In this document: positions 18,746 to 27,313 of the stretch, in pieces
Layout of the letters: every line of letters begins with the position of its first letter
Position numbering within the stretch: the stretch's first letter is position 1
Notes under the pieces: model-generated
What the model saw: the letters and a program-made list of their open reading frames with translations, nothing else
Database searches by the model: none
Told to the model about the DNA's origin: nothing
Position numbers and translations under genes: made by a program
Assembly: GCF_900110955.1 (NCBI RefSeq)
Contig: NZ_FOFR01000008.1
Coordinates: 1 to 64,000 of the forward strand
DNA from: Lentzea xinjiangensis
GTDB lineage: Bacteria > Actinomycetota > Actinomycetes > Mycobacteriales > Pseudonocardiaceae
Reading direction: 5' to 3'
DNA length: 64,000 bases

Positions 18746-19617
18746 GCCCGGCTCCCGAACTTGGACAGCCTCAGGTAGAGGATCGAGAAGAACAGCAGGA
18801 TCACGAAGCCCGCCATGGTGAGCGCCGAGCCGTAGCCGAAGTCGTGCGAGTCGACGGCTTTGCGCGCCACGTACAGGGGCAGCGTGGTGGTCTGGTTCGC
18901 GGGGCCGCCGCCGGTGAGCGTGTAGATGAGGTCGACGTTGTTGAACTCCCACACCGCGCGCAGCAACGTCGACAGCACGATCGCGTCGCGCAGGTGCGGC
19001 AGGGTGACGCTCACGAACCGGCGCCAGCGGCCGGCTCCGTCGACCGAGGCGGCCTCGTACAGGTCGTTGGGAATGGTCTGCAGGTCGGCGAGCAGCAGGA
19101 TCGCGAAGAACGGCACGCCGCGCCACAGCTCGGTGACGACGGTCGCGGGGAACACCGTCGCCGGGTCGCCGAGCACCGACGTGCCGGGATCCCCGATGCC
19201 CCACTGGGCGAGCTGCTGGAAGATCCCCGTCGACGGGTTGTAGAGCAGGATCCAGATGCCGGTGGTGAGCACGCCGGACACGGCCCACGGCGAGAAGACC
19301 AGCGATCTGGCCAGCGCGCGGCCGACGAACGTCTCGTTCACGATCAACGCGAGGACCAGGCCGAGCACGAGCTGCAGGCCCACCTCGACGACGACCCACT
19401 TGGCGCTGAACACGAGGCTCTGCCAGAACAGCGGGTCGTCGAACAGCATCCGGCGGAAGTTCTCGAACCCGATGAAGCCGTTCTTCCACGGTTGCGTGAC
19501 GGTGTGCTGGCGCAGGCTGAACCACCCGACGCTGGCGATCGGGTAGAGCAGGAACACCACCATCAGGAGCAGTGTCGGTGCGATCAGGGCGTAGGGCGCC
19601 CAGGTGCGGGTCCTCAC
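18742..19617 (-). CDS. Sugar ABC permease, MalF type (pectin operon)
   Basis: Partner of the MalG-type subunit; six helices beginning YALIAPTLLLMVVFLLYPIA and an EAA loop LYEAASVDGAGRWRRFVSVT. 291 residues. GTG 19617 overlaps the stop of the PL1-CE8 gene (GTGA at 19614-19617), so the importer is translated in step with the secreted pectinase. The substrate is inferred to be oligogalacturonide. Confidence 0.92.
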   Translation of the reverse strand: MRTRTWAPYALIAPTLLLMVVFLLYPIASVGWFSLRQHTVTQPWKNGFIGFENFRRMLFDDPLFWQSLVFSAKWVVVEVGLQLVLGLVLALIVNETFVGRALARSLVFSPWAVSGVLTTGIWILLYNPSTGIFQQLAQWGIGDPGTSVLGDPATVFPATVVTELWRGVPFFAILLLADLQTIPNDLYEAASVDGAGRWRRFVSVTLPHLRDAIVLSTLLRAVWEFNNVDLIYTLTGGGPANQTTTLPLYVARKAVDSHDFGYGSALTMAGFVILLFFSILYLRLSKFGSRA

Positions 19618-21797
19618 GCCGGGTTCCACCCGCTCAGGTAGGCGTCCCTGGTGTGCCGCCGCGCCTGCTCGTCGCTGAGCTGGGGGCGGTCGGCGCCGGT
19701 GCCCGCGCCGGGACCGGTGTTGCGGTACTCGGCGAACCGGGCTTCCCGCCAGGGAAACCCGGACATGTCCGTCCACGGTGCCGGTTTGATCGCGGCGGGC
19801 AGCTCGGTATCGCGGACGACCACCTGGGCGACCGCGTCCGGGTCGCCGCCGGGGTGCCACGGCCTGCCGAGGAAGTAGGTGCCCGCCGGGGCGTCGCTGC
19901 GGATCTTCGAGTTGACGATCAGGAAGCCGTGCGGGTTGTCCTCGCGGGTGCTCGCGGCGGTCACGTACCCGTTGGGGTCGCGCCCGCGGTCCAGCGCCGT
20001 GATCGTGGCCCGCTCGAAGACGGCGGTCGCCCGGCCGAAGAGGAAGTCGACGTCACCGGTGATCGCGCAGTCCCGGTAGTACTGCCGGGAGCGCGTGGTC
20101 ACGTCCGGGGTGTCGGCGTACAGGGTGTCCTGGTGGCTTTCGAACCGCACGCGGTCGAACAGCACCCGGTCGCCGGTCGCCTTCACCGCGACGGCCTGGG
20201 TGGCGGTGATCTCCGGGTGTGCCGCGCGGTCGAAGGAGTTGCGGAAGGTGAGGTCGCGGGCGGTGAACCCGTCCGCCGCGATGGTCGCCGTCGCACTGCC
20301 CGTCGTCCCGTGGGTGGTGCCGTCGGGTTTCTTCGTGCCGCTGGCGTTGTCGTGGTCGACCACCACGTCCTCGGCGCGTCCGGTGGCGCCGCGCAGGGTG
20401 AGGCCGCGCTTGGTCGCCGGGATCCTGACGACCTCCCGGTACACGCCCTTGGGCAGGGTGATCACGGCCCCCGGCGGTGCGGCGTCGACCGCGGCCTGCA
20501 CCGTGGGGAAGCCGTGGCCGACCACGAGGTGGTGTCCCGCCGGTCGCGCCCCGGCCTCCAGGTGCCTGATCCGGCGCGCCGGTTCGAGGCCGCGGTTCAG
20601 CGTCGGCGTCCAGCCGGCGTCCGTGCCGAGGGCCTTGTCGGGGAACGCCGCGTTGTGGGCCTGCACGAGGCTGACCTCGTCGCCGTCGACCAGGTTGCCG
20701 ACGTCGGTGATCGCCTTCCCGCCCCAGTTGTAGACGACCTTCTCGGGAGCGATGCCGCGGATGTAGTTGTTCTGCGCGTAGATCTGGGAGTGCACGCCGA
20801 CTCCCCAGCTGTAGGTCTGCGTGCCCTCGTAGAGGTTGTTGTAGACGTGCACCTGGCCGAACCGCACGCGGGGCGCGCGTTCCTGGACGTCGCGGAAGAC
20901 GTTGTGGTGCACGGAGACGCGCAACTTGCCCGGGTCGGTCGTGGAGGTGTTCGACGACCCGATGAGCATGGTCTTGCCGTGTTCGGTGAAGAGGTTGCGG
21001 GACACGGTGACGAGGTCGGAGCCGTTCGTGATGTCGAGCTGTCCGTCGTGCACCTGGTAGGGCCGGCCGAAGTACAGCGGCGCCGCGCTGTCGACGTTGG
21101 GTTCGTCGGTGAACGTGCTGTGGTCCACCCACACGTGCTCGGAGCGCTGGAGCGAAACGGAGTCGTAGAGCGAGTTCCAGTTCCCGGGCGGCGCGCCGGG
21201 GCTGTTGTCGTTGGGATCCCAGCGCGGGAAGCAGTCGTGGGTGTCGCGGAAGGTCAGGTTGCGCACGATCACGTTGCGGGCGTCGTGGATCCGCAGGCTG
21301 CCACCGGTGATCCCGGCGCCGCGGCCCACGCCGATGATCGTCGTGTCGGAGCGGACGTTCAGCGCGATGACCGCTTCCTGCTTCTTCGCCGACGCGACCC
21401 GCGCGTTCTCGAGCGGCCCCTCCGGCTCGCGTTCCCACCCCCAGACCGCCGGGTCGTACGCGGCGAGGTACCCGGCCAGCGTGTAGCCGTCGGTCGCGTA
21501 GTCGGTGCACCGCAACAGTTTCCCGTCGGCGTCAGTGTTGGCGTCGATCACTCCCCTGATCTTGATGATCCGCGGCGCCGGAGAGGCGAGCGCCGCCACG
21601 AGCTGGGCCCGCGTGCGCACCTCGTGCACGTGACCGGCGGGCGCCGCGGCCCCGCCGGTGGTGCCGGGCCCGCTCGACGCCCAGCCGTCCCCGGCAGGCA
21701 GGACCTGCCGGGCCGGGTCGTGGCCGGCGTGCGCCGGGAGGCCCACCACCCCGGTACCCGCGCAGGCCAGAACCAGCGCGCCAACGAGAAGCCGCAT
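19614..21797 (-). CDS. Secreted pectate lyase (PL1)-pectinesterase (CE8) fusion
   Basis: Two-enzyme protein of 727 residues that both demethylates pectin and cleaves it. Signal to about residue 24 (LPAHA). PL1 part, about 55-390: ITGGSLRIHDARNVIVRNL, VWVDHSTFTDEPN, LVTVSRNLFTEHGKTML, VHHNVFRDVQERAPRVRFG. CE8 part, about 400-690: FPTVQAAVDAAPPG, FESHQDTLYAD, GDVDFLFGRATAVFE (catalytic Asp pair) and the YFLGRPWHPGG Arg. ATG 21797 has GAAGGG upstream. It heads the operon PL1-CE8, MalF, MalG, binding protein, enolase. Upstream is a TTCGA-rich promoter. Both domains show intact motifs, so both activities are expected. Confidence 0.93.
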   Translation of the reverse strand: MRLLVGALVLACAGTGVVGLPAHAGHDPARQVLPAGDGWASSGPGTTGGAAAPAGHVHEVRTRAQLVAALASPAPRIIKIRGVIDANTDADGKLLRCTDYATDGYTLAGYLAAYDPAVWGWEREPEGPLENARVASAKKQEAVIALNVRSDTTIIGVGRGAGITGGSLRIHDARNVIVRNLTFRDTHDCFPRWDPNDNSPGAPPGNWNSLYDSVSLQRSEHVWVDHSTFTDEPNVDSAAPLYFGRPYQVHDGQLDITNGSDLVTVSRNLFTEHGKTMLIGSSNTSTTDPGKLRVSVHHNVFRDVQERAPRVRFGQVHVYNNLYEGTQTYSWGVGVHSQIYAQNNYIRGIAPEKVVYNWGGKAITDVGNLVDGDEVSLVQAHNAAFPDKALGTDAGWTPTLNRGLEPARRIRHLEAGARPAGHHLVVGHGFPTVQAAVDAAPPGAVITLPKGVYREVVRIPATKRGLTLRGATGRAEDVVVDHDNASGTKKPDGTTHGTTGSATATIAADGFTARDLTFRNSFDRAAHPEITATQAVAVKATGDRVLFDRVRFESHQDTLYADTPDVTTRSRQYYRDCAITGDVDFLFGRATAVFERATITALDRGRDPNGYVTAASTREDNPHGFLIVNSKIRSDAPAGTYFLGRPWHPGGDPDAVAQVVVRDTELPAAIKPAPWTDMSGFPWREARFAEYRNTGPGAGTGADRPQLSDEQARRHTRDAYLSGWNPA

Positions 21798-21934
21798 GAC
21801 GGAATACCCTTCAGAAAGAAGAAGTTCACATTCTTGAACACCGTCCACGATCGTGAAACGGATATTACGAATGCTTCCGCCGTGCGTCAACGAGGTGAAT
21901 TCATTCGACAATTCGCGGCTTTGTTCGACGGTTC

Positions 21935-21945
21935 TTCGAATCGAA
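21935..21945. promoter_or_regulatory. Palindrome TTCGAATCGAA upstream of pectin operon
   Basis: Same TTCGANTCGAA pattern as 15354 and 55527, 138 bases before the PL1-CE8 start and among further TTCGA elements (21903-21945). The gap 21798-22041 holds no gene. Confidence 0.5.
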
Positions 21946-22041
21946 TTCCGTCGAACGGGCGAAGATGTCGATCTGTGCTTGATCGGCGCGTGCCGCGGAC
22001 GGCATCCGGCCGCACGCGCCTGGGATCAGCGAGTTACCGGC

Positions 22042-23217
22042 TCAGCCCTTCGCAGGCGGGCGCAGCGCCGGTACGAGCGCCAGCGCGGGCAGCACCAGCA
22101 ACGGCACGATGAGCAACGCCCGCAGCACACCCACCTCGTTGCCGAGCAGCCCGACGAGCGGCGGCCCGGCGAGGAACGCGGTGTACCCGATCACCGCGAC
22201 CACGCTGACCCTGGCGGCCGCGCGGCCGGGGTCGTCCGCCGCCGCGCTCATCCCCACGGGGAACCCGAGCGCGGTGCCGAGCCCCCACACCGCGACGCCG
22301 GCCACCGCCACGACGAGCGAGCCGGCGAACACCGCGAGCGTCACGCCGGCGGCGGCCAGCAGCATCGTGGTGACGAGCACCGGCACCCGGCCCCAGCGGT
22401 CCAGCGCGATCGTGCCGACGATCCGGCCGAGCGTCATCGTCGTGACGAACACGCCGAACACCAGGGCGCCCGTGGCGGGGTCGATCTCGTAGCCGTCGAT
22501 GAACGCCACCGCGACCCAGTCGTTCGCCGTGCCCTCGGTGAAGGCCATCACCAGCACCAGCAGTCCGACCAGCAGCGTGCGGGGTTCGCGCCAGGCGGCC
22601 AGGACCCCGCTGCCGCGGCCGTGTTCCGCCTCGCCCGCCAGCCGGTAGGTGCGCGCCGCGACCAACGTGCCGATGGCGACGACCAGCGCCACCGCCACCA
22701 GGTGCGCGGTCACCGGCAGCACGGCCCAGGCCGCGAGGGACGCCATCCCGGCGGCTGCCACGGTGCCGAGGCTCCACATGGCGTGGAAGCGCGGCATGAC
22801 CGTCTTGCCGAGGGCGCGTTCGACCTCGGCGGCCTCCACGTTCATCGCCACGTCGCACAGGCCGGAGCCGTACCCGAGGACGAAGATCCCGGCCGCGGTC
22901 AGCGCCGCCGACGCCAAGGCACCGATGCCCAGTCCCGCCACGGCGAGTCCCACGGCGACCGTCACCGCCGACAGGCTCACGGTGAGCTTCGGCCCGAGCC
23001 GGTGCGTGACCTCCCCCGCGGTCAGCATCGCGAGGCACGCGCCCACCGACATGGCCAGCAGCAGCACCCCCAACGCGCCCGGCGTGAGGCCGAGCGCGTC
23101 GCGGGCGGCGGGCACGCGGGCGAACCAGGTCGCCACGGCCACGCCGTTCAGCCCGAAGGTCACCGCCACCCCCGCGGCGGCGGCTCGGACCTGGCTGCGT
23201 GGCACGGTGACTGTCAT
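22042..23217 (-). CDS. MFS transporter (12-helix)
   Basis: Major-facilitator permease of 391 residues with alternating hydrophobic segments from VRAAAAGVAVTFGLNGVAVATWF, an MFS loop LGRIVGTIALDRWGRVP after helix 8, and a conserved YGSGLCDVAMNVEAA region seen in sugar/FucP-like and YbjJ-type transporters. ATG 23217 follows AAAGGAACC. It is divergent from a LacI gene with a perfect operator between them, so a sugar or sugar derivative is the likely substrate (inference). Confidence 0.88.
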   Translation of the reverse strand: MTVTVPRSQVRAAAAGVAVTFGLNGVAVATWFARVPAARDALGLTPGALGVLLLAMSVGACLAMLTAGEVTHRLGPKLTVSLSAVTVAVGLAVAGLGIGALASAALTAAGIFVLGYGSGLCDVAMNVEAAEVERALGKTVMPRFHAMWSLGTVAAAGMASLAAWAVLPVTAHLVAVALVVAIGTLVAARTYRLAGEAEHGRGSGVLAAWREPRTLLVGLLVLVMAFTEGTANDWVAVAFIDGYEIDPATGALVFGVFVTTMTLGRIVGTIALDRWGRVPVLVTTMLLAAAGVTLAVFAGSLVVAVAGVAVWGLGTALGFPVGMSAAADDPGRAAARVSVVAVIGYTAFLAGPPLVGLLGNEVGVLRALLIVPLLVLPALALVPALRPPAKG

Positions 23218-23251
23218 CCCGGTTCCTTTCCCGATCCCACCGAGTACACAC

Positions 23252-23267
23252 GTGGAAGCGCTTCCAC
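23252..23267. promoter_or_regulatory. LacI operator, 16-bp perfect palindrome GTGGAAGCGCTTCCAC
   Basis: Central CG and perfect symmetry mark a LacI-family site. It lies 34 bases before the MFS start and 15 before the LacI start, so it probably serves both. Confidence 0.8.
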
Positions 23268-23282
23268 AGCAATAATGCCGAA

Positions 23283-24266
23283 ATGACGGGAGAACGCACC
23301 GCGACGCTGGACGACGTCGCACGGGCCGCGGGCGTGTCCCGCGCGACCGCCTCACGGGTGATCACCGGCCAGGGGCCGGCCTCACCGCGGGCGCGGGACA
23401 GGGTCACCGAGGCCGTGGCGGCACTGGGCTACGTACCGGACGCCTCCGCTCGCGCACTGGTGACGCGCACCGGGACACGCCTCGCCATCGCCGTGATCGG
23501 CCACACCGCCGCCGTGCTCGACGACCCCTACGTCGGCCGCGTCCTGACGTCGGCGGCGCACGTCGCCGCCGAGCGCGAGGTCGGCGTCTCGCTGCACTGG
23601 TTGCCCTTGGCCGACCCCGGCTCCCTCGCGCGGCTCGCCGACGGCCGCGGGCTCGGGGGCCTGGTGGTGGTGAACCCGACGCGACCGGCCCTGGAGACGG
23701 TGCCGGGGACGTTGCGGGGCCGGGTCGCCGCGGTCGGGGCCGGCACGCGGCACGTGCCGTCGTTCGACGTCGACAACCGCTCCGGCACCGACGGCGTCGT
23801 GCGGCACCTCGTGCGCACCGGCAGGCGGAGGATCGCGATGGTCACCGGGCCGTCCTGGCTGCCCTGCTGCGACCGCGCCGTCGAGGCCTACCGGCAGGTG
23901 CTGCACGACAGCGGTGGCGAACCCAGGACCGTTCCCGGGGACTTCACCGCCGCCCGCGGCGCCGAGGCGGCCGCCGAGATCATGGCGCGGTGGCCGGACA
24001 CCGACGGGATCTCCGCGCTCAGCGACCTCACCGCGCTCGGCGTCCTCGACGGGCTGCACGCGCTCGGTGTGCGGGTGCCGGGGGACGTGGCGGTCGCCGG
24101 GTTCGACGACATCGCGTTCGCCGGGCTCAGCCGGCCGGCGCTCACCACCAGCACGCACCCGGTGGAGGAGATCGCACAGGCGGCGGCACGCGCGGTGCTC
24201 GACCGGCTCGACCTCGGCGGGGTGACGTTCTTCCCCTCCACGCTCGTCGTGCGGGACAGCGCCTGA
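23283..24266 (+). CDS. LacI-family transcriptional regulator (of MFS gene)
   Basis: 327 residues: helix-turn-helix TLDDVARAAGVSRATASRVITG, hinge ALGYVPDASARALVTRTG, then the sugar-binding core with VPGDVAVAGFDDIAFAGLSRPALTT, the usual LacI C-terminal signature. Divergent from the MFS gene with the 23252-23267 palindrome between them, so it most likely represses that transporter and itself. Its stop (TGA) directly abuts the stop of the convergent lipoprotein gene (TGATCA), leaving no room for a separate terminator. Confidence 0.92.
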   Translation: MTGERTATLDDVARAAGVSRATASRVITGQGPASPRARDRVTEAVAALGYVPDASARALVTRTGTRLAIAVIGHTAAVLDDPYVGRVLTSAAHVAAEREVGVSLHWLPLADPGSLARLADGRGLGGLVVVNPTRPALETVPGTLRGRVAAVGAGTRHVPSFDVDNRSGTDGVVRHLVRTGRRRIAMVTGPSWLPCCDRAVEAYRQVLHDSGGEPRTVPGDFTAARGAEAAAEIMARWPDTDGISALSDLTALGVLDGLHALGVRVPGDVAVAGFDDIAFAGLSRPALTTSTHPVEEIAQAAARAVLDRLDLGGVTFFPSTLVVRDSA

Positions 24267-25172
24267 TCACTCCACCGAGCACGGGCGGCCGTTGAGGGTG
24301 AACGCGTCCGGAACCGCGTTCTCGCCGCGCACCGAGCCGTTGAACCCGATCCGCACCGAGCCGCCCGCCGGGATCTGCGCGTTGTAGTGGACGTTCGCGG
24401 CGCTGGCGGTCGCGCCGTACTGCCGCGATGCCGCGTTCCACATCTCGGTGACGGCCTGTCCTCCCGGGAACGTCCACCGCACGTTCCACCCGCTGACCGG
24501 CGCCGCGTCGGTGTTGCGCACGGTCACGTCCGCCTGGAAGCCGCCCGGCCACTGGCCGGTGACCCGGTAGGCCACGGCACAGGTCCGCGCGGGAGGACGC
24601 GGTGGCGCGGTGGTCGTCGGGCGGGGCGCGGTCGTGGCGGGAGGCGGCGTTGTCGTCTCCGGCGATGTGGGGGCGGCGGGTGGGGCAGCGGCCTGCCCGT
24701 CGCAGGGTGGACCCCACAACCCGCGGTCGGCGGCGGCCGCCTCGACCTCGGCGGTGGGCAGCAGCCCTCCGTCGGCTCCTTCTGCCCGCAGCACGCCTTG
24801 CCGCACCGCGAGCAACGCGTAGTCCGTGCCGTCCTCCAGGGCCAGGTGCACGTCACCGGACAGGACGGGGCTGACGCGGACCGCGCTGGACACCAGGGTC
24901 GTCCTGGCGAACGAGAGCGCGTCCTCGGCCCAGCAGGGCGCGGGTGCCGCCAGTTGGGCGATGCGCACCGTTGTGCCGTCGGCCAGTTCGACCGTCCTGG
25001 CGTCGACCACGTCCCGCACGAAGTGCAGCACGCCCTGCGCCCGCGCCTGCTGGTTGACCAGGGTCGGCGGTGTCCAGGGCGTCGTGCGGCCGGGCGTGAC
25101 GGGCTCCGGCGGTGCCGCCGTGCACGCTCCGCTGAGCGAAACCAGGACCACGAGCAAGCACTTGCGCACCAC
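24267..25172 (-). CDS. Cellulose-binding lipoprotein with degenerate SNase-like domain and CBM2
   Basis: 301 residues: signal with lipobox SGAC (Cys near residue 17), a staphylococcal-nuclease-like fold (about 45-155: VRDVVDARTVELADGTTVRIAQLAAPAPC to AAADRGLWGPPC), a Thr/Pro linker, then CBM2 (CAVAYRVTGQWPGGF to GRPCSVE). Compared with active SNase (DGDTV, R, D and E further on), the first Asp is replaced (DARTV) and the Glu position falls in APAPC, so nuclease activity is unlikely. It may tether the cell to cellulose. GTG 25172 (or 25169) follows AGGTAGGGG and lies 8 bases behind the GH30 stop, so they form an operon. Confidence 0.75.
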   Translation of the reverse strand: MVRKCLLVVLVSLSGACTAAPPEPVTPGRTTPWTPPTLVNQQARAQGVLHFVRDVVDARTVELADGTTVRIAQLAAPAPCWAEDALSFARTTLVSSAVRVSPVLSGDVHLALEDGTDYALLAVRQGVLRAEGADGGLLPTAEVEAAAADRGLWGPPCDGQAAAPPAAPTSPETTTPPPATTAPRPTTTAPPRPPARTCAVAYRVTGQWPGGFQADVTVRNTDAAPVSGWNVRWTFPGGQAVTEMWNAASRQYGATASAANVHYNAQIPAGGSVRIGFNGSVRGENAVPDAFTLNGRPCSVE

Positions 25173-25180
25173 CGCTACCC

Positions 25181-27157
25181 CTACCTGCGCGACACAGCGG
25201 TCGCCGACCAGCGCTGGTTGGCGCCCGACGTCGCTTGGTACAGGCCGATTCTCGCACCGTCCTCCCGCGACTCGCCGATCACGTCGAGCAGGCTGCCGGT
25301 CTCGTGGTTGACGAACGTCCAGGTGCCGTCACCGGTCGACGACAGCACCCACCTCGCGGCCGGGCTGTCCGACGAGGTCAGCACGACGTTGCCGCCGGCC
25401 GCGGCGATCCGCTGGCCGGTCGCCTTGTTGACGAGGGAGAACTGGGCGCGGTGGTCGTACCCGCCCGCGCGCCGCTCCACCCGCCACACCTGGTCCGCCG
25501 CGGCCGGGTCGGTGGTGCGCTGGACGAGCGACGTGCCCGACGGCGCCAGGGACTTGCCGCTCTGCACCCCGGTGAGCCGGTGCTCCCCGCCCAGCGCGGC
25601 GGCCGGGTTGACCCCGCTGACGCCGCTCACCTCGAACGTGGTCACCGACTCCGCGGGCACGGACAGGGTCGCCTTGCGGTCCTTCACCGGCACCGCGGCG
25701 CCTTTCACCAACGCGCCGCGCACGTCCGTCACGACCGGCCGGACCACGGCGTCCTGCCGCACCGTCGCGAACGCCGACAGGTCGAGCGTCACGGACTGGC
25801 TTTGCGCCGTCTTGTTCAGGTGCACCACCGACTTGAGCTCGGTGTCGCGCACCGCGGCCACGTCGGTCGTGGTGTTGACCTTCACCAGGCGGTCGCCGGG
25901 TTTGATGTGGTGGGTGAAGTTGCGCAGCGCGTGGAACTTCGTGTTGACGCGCGCCGGGCACGTCGCGAGCGTGTCCCGCGGCCCGCAGTCGAACGGGATC
26001 TGGACGACGCCCCAGTTCATGCCGTTCGGCGACTCGGCGCCGGGCTTCATGTTGTTGTAGTCCTCGATCGCCTGCCACAGCAGCCAGGCGCGCGGTTCGA
26101 GCTCGCGCAGGTCGTCGATGACGCGTTCGGCGATGCCGAGACCCGGTGCCATGCCGGTGAAGTCCTGCCCGGAGCCCCAGTGCCCGTCGACCTCGCTCAT
26201 CCACAACGGCTTGCCCGCGCCCTTGGCGATGTCACGGGCGGACGTGCGCCGTGCCGTGCCGTAGGTGTGCACGTTCAGCTGCCCGACCTGGGCGCGCACT
26301 GACGCCGGGTAGCCCGCCCAGTCCTCGGCGAAGATGCCGGGGTTGGTCTCGTCCGGCGCGGAGACCGCGGCCCCCACCCCGCCGGCGCGCAGGGCTGCCG
26401 CCATCGCGGGCACCACCTTCGCCTGCAGGGCGGGGCCCAGGTGGGCGCCCTCCTGCCGTCCGCCGGTCGGGTTGCCGTCGGGGCCGAGCGTCGTGCGCCA
26501 GTACGGGGTGTTGGGCTCGTTGAACGGGTCGACCGTGGCGAACCTGATGCCGTGCGCGCGTTCCAGCTCCGCCGTGGCCTGGGCCAGGTACGCGGCGAAG
26601 TCCCCGATCCGGTCCTCCCGGAGCTGGTCCGAGTTCGGGTCGAACCCGCCGGAGACGTACCCGCTCACGGTCTGGAACCACGGCGGCGAGTTGCTGAACG
26701 ACTCCCACCTGCTCACGTGCGGCTTGATCCGGTCGACCCACCACCGCTGCCGCGGGTCCGCCGCGGCGTCGAAGAACCGCGGGTCACCGGGCTTCCACCA
26801 GTCGGTGTCCTCGCGGGTCGTACCGGCCGGAGCCTTCCACCAGCCGGGGACCGCGGCGCCCGCCCGCAGGTACGGCGGCACGTCCGGGGCGTTGCCGCCA
26901 CCGACGTTGTACCGCGCGATGCCGAGGTTGAGGCCCTCCTCGCCGAACAGCAGCTCGGCGAGCCGGTTCCGGATCTCGTCCGGGTAGCCACCGGTGGCGT
27001 TCGCGAACCACACCAGGCTCGTGCCCCAGCCCTGGAACGGCTCCTGCTGGTAGGTCGGATCGGGCCGCACCGTCACGGGCTCGGCGGCGGCCGGCACCGG
27101 GACCACGGTCGCGAGCGTGAAGGCCGACACGGCGAGCAAAGCGACAAACCTGGTCAT
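25181..27157 (-). CDS. GH30 glycosidase, probable endo-beta-1,6-galactanase, with ricin-type domain
   Basis: Secreted retaining enzyme, 658 residues. Signal to about 25 (VPAAA); GH30 barrel from FQGWGTSLVWFANATGG; acid/base Glu214 in VDPFNEPNTPYW and nucleophile Glu322 in LWMSEVDGHWG; a beta-sandwich to about 510; then a beta-trefoil ricin-like module (GEHRLTGVQSGKSL to GANQRWSATAV). The domain plan resembles the subfamily of Streptomyces endo-beta-1,6-galactanases acting on arabinogalactan, more than glucuronoxylanases. ATG 27157 follows GGAGAACC. An operator-like site lies 23 bases upstream. Its position beside arabinan genes fits arabinogalactan breakdown. Confidence 0.85.
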   Translation of the reverse strand: MTRFVALLAVSAFTLATVVPVPAAAEPVTVRPDPTYQQEPFQGWGTSLVWFANATGGYPDEIRNRLAELLFGEEGLNLGIARYNVGGGNAPDVPPYLRAGAAVPGWWKAPAGTTREDTDWWKPGDPRFFDAAADPRQRWWVDRIKPHVSRWESFSNSPPWFQTVSGYVSGGFDPNSDQLREDRIGDFAAYLAQATAELERAHGIRFATVDPFNEPNTPYWRTTLGPDGNPTGGRQEGAHLGPALQAKVVPAMAAALRAGGVGAAVSAPDETNPGIFAEDWAGYPASVRAQVGQLNVHTYGTARRTSARDIAKGAGKPLWMSEVDGHWGSGQDFTGMAPGLGIAERVIDDLRELEPRAWLLWQAIEDYNNMKPGAESPNGMNWGVVQIPFDCGPRDTLATCPARVNTKFHALRNFTHHIKPGDRLVKVNTTTDVAAVRDTELKSVVHLNKTAQSQSVTLDLSAFATVRQDAVVRPVVTDVRGALVKGAAVPVKDRKATLSVPAESVTTFEVSGVSGVNPAAALGGEHRLTGVQSGKSLAPSGTSLVQRTTDPAAADQVWRVERRAGGYDHRAQFSLVNKATGQRIAAAGGNVVLTSSDSPAARWVLSSTGDGTWTFVNHETGSLLDVIGESREDGARIGLYQATSGANQRWSATAVSRR

Positions 27158-27179
27158 CGGTTCTCCGTTGAACGCGCGA

Positions 27180-27193
27180 TGTTCGCGTTAACA
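27180..27193. promoter_or_regulatory. Operator-like site TGTTCGCGTTAACA before GH30
   Basis: Member of the same 14-base family as the araB/LacI operators (32884, 34270). It lies 23 bases before the GH30 start. The gap 27195-27313 shows no gene. Confidence 0.55.
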
Positions 27194-27313
27194 TCTAGTG
27201 GCAACCCACTGGCGCGTCAAGGTCCTGCCGAACGGTGGCGCACCCGCCCGGCAGGACCCCCGGAACGCTCGCCCCCGCGAAGGCGGGGCTGCCCGCTCGA
27301 ACCCCGAGGAGGG

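Noticed and set aside
24267-25172. Functional secreted nuclease
   Set aside because: Key acidic residues of the SNase active site are not present in the aligned motifs.
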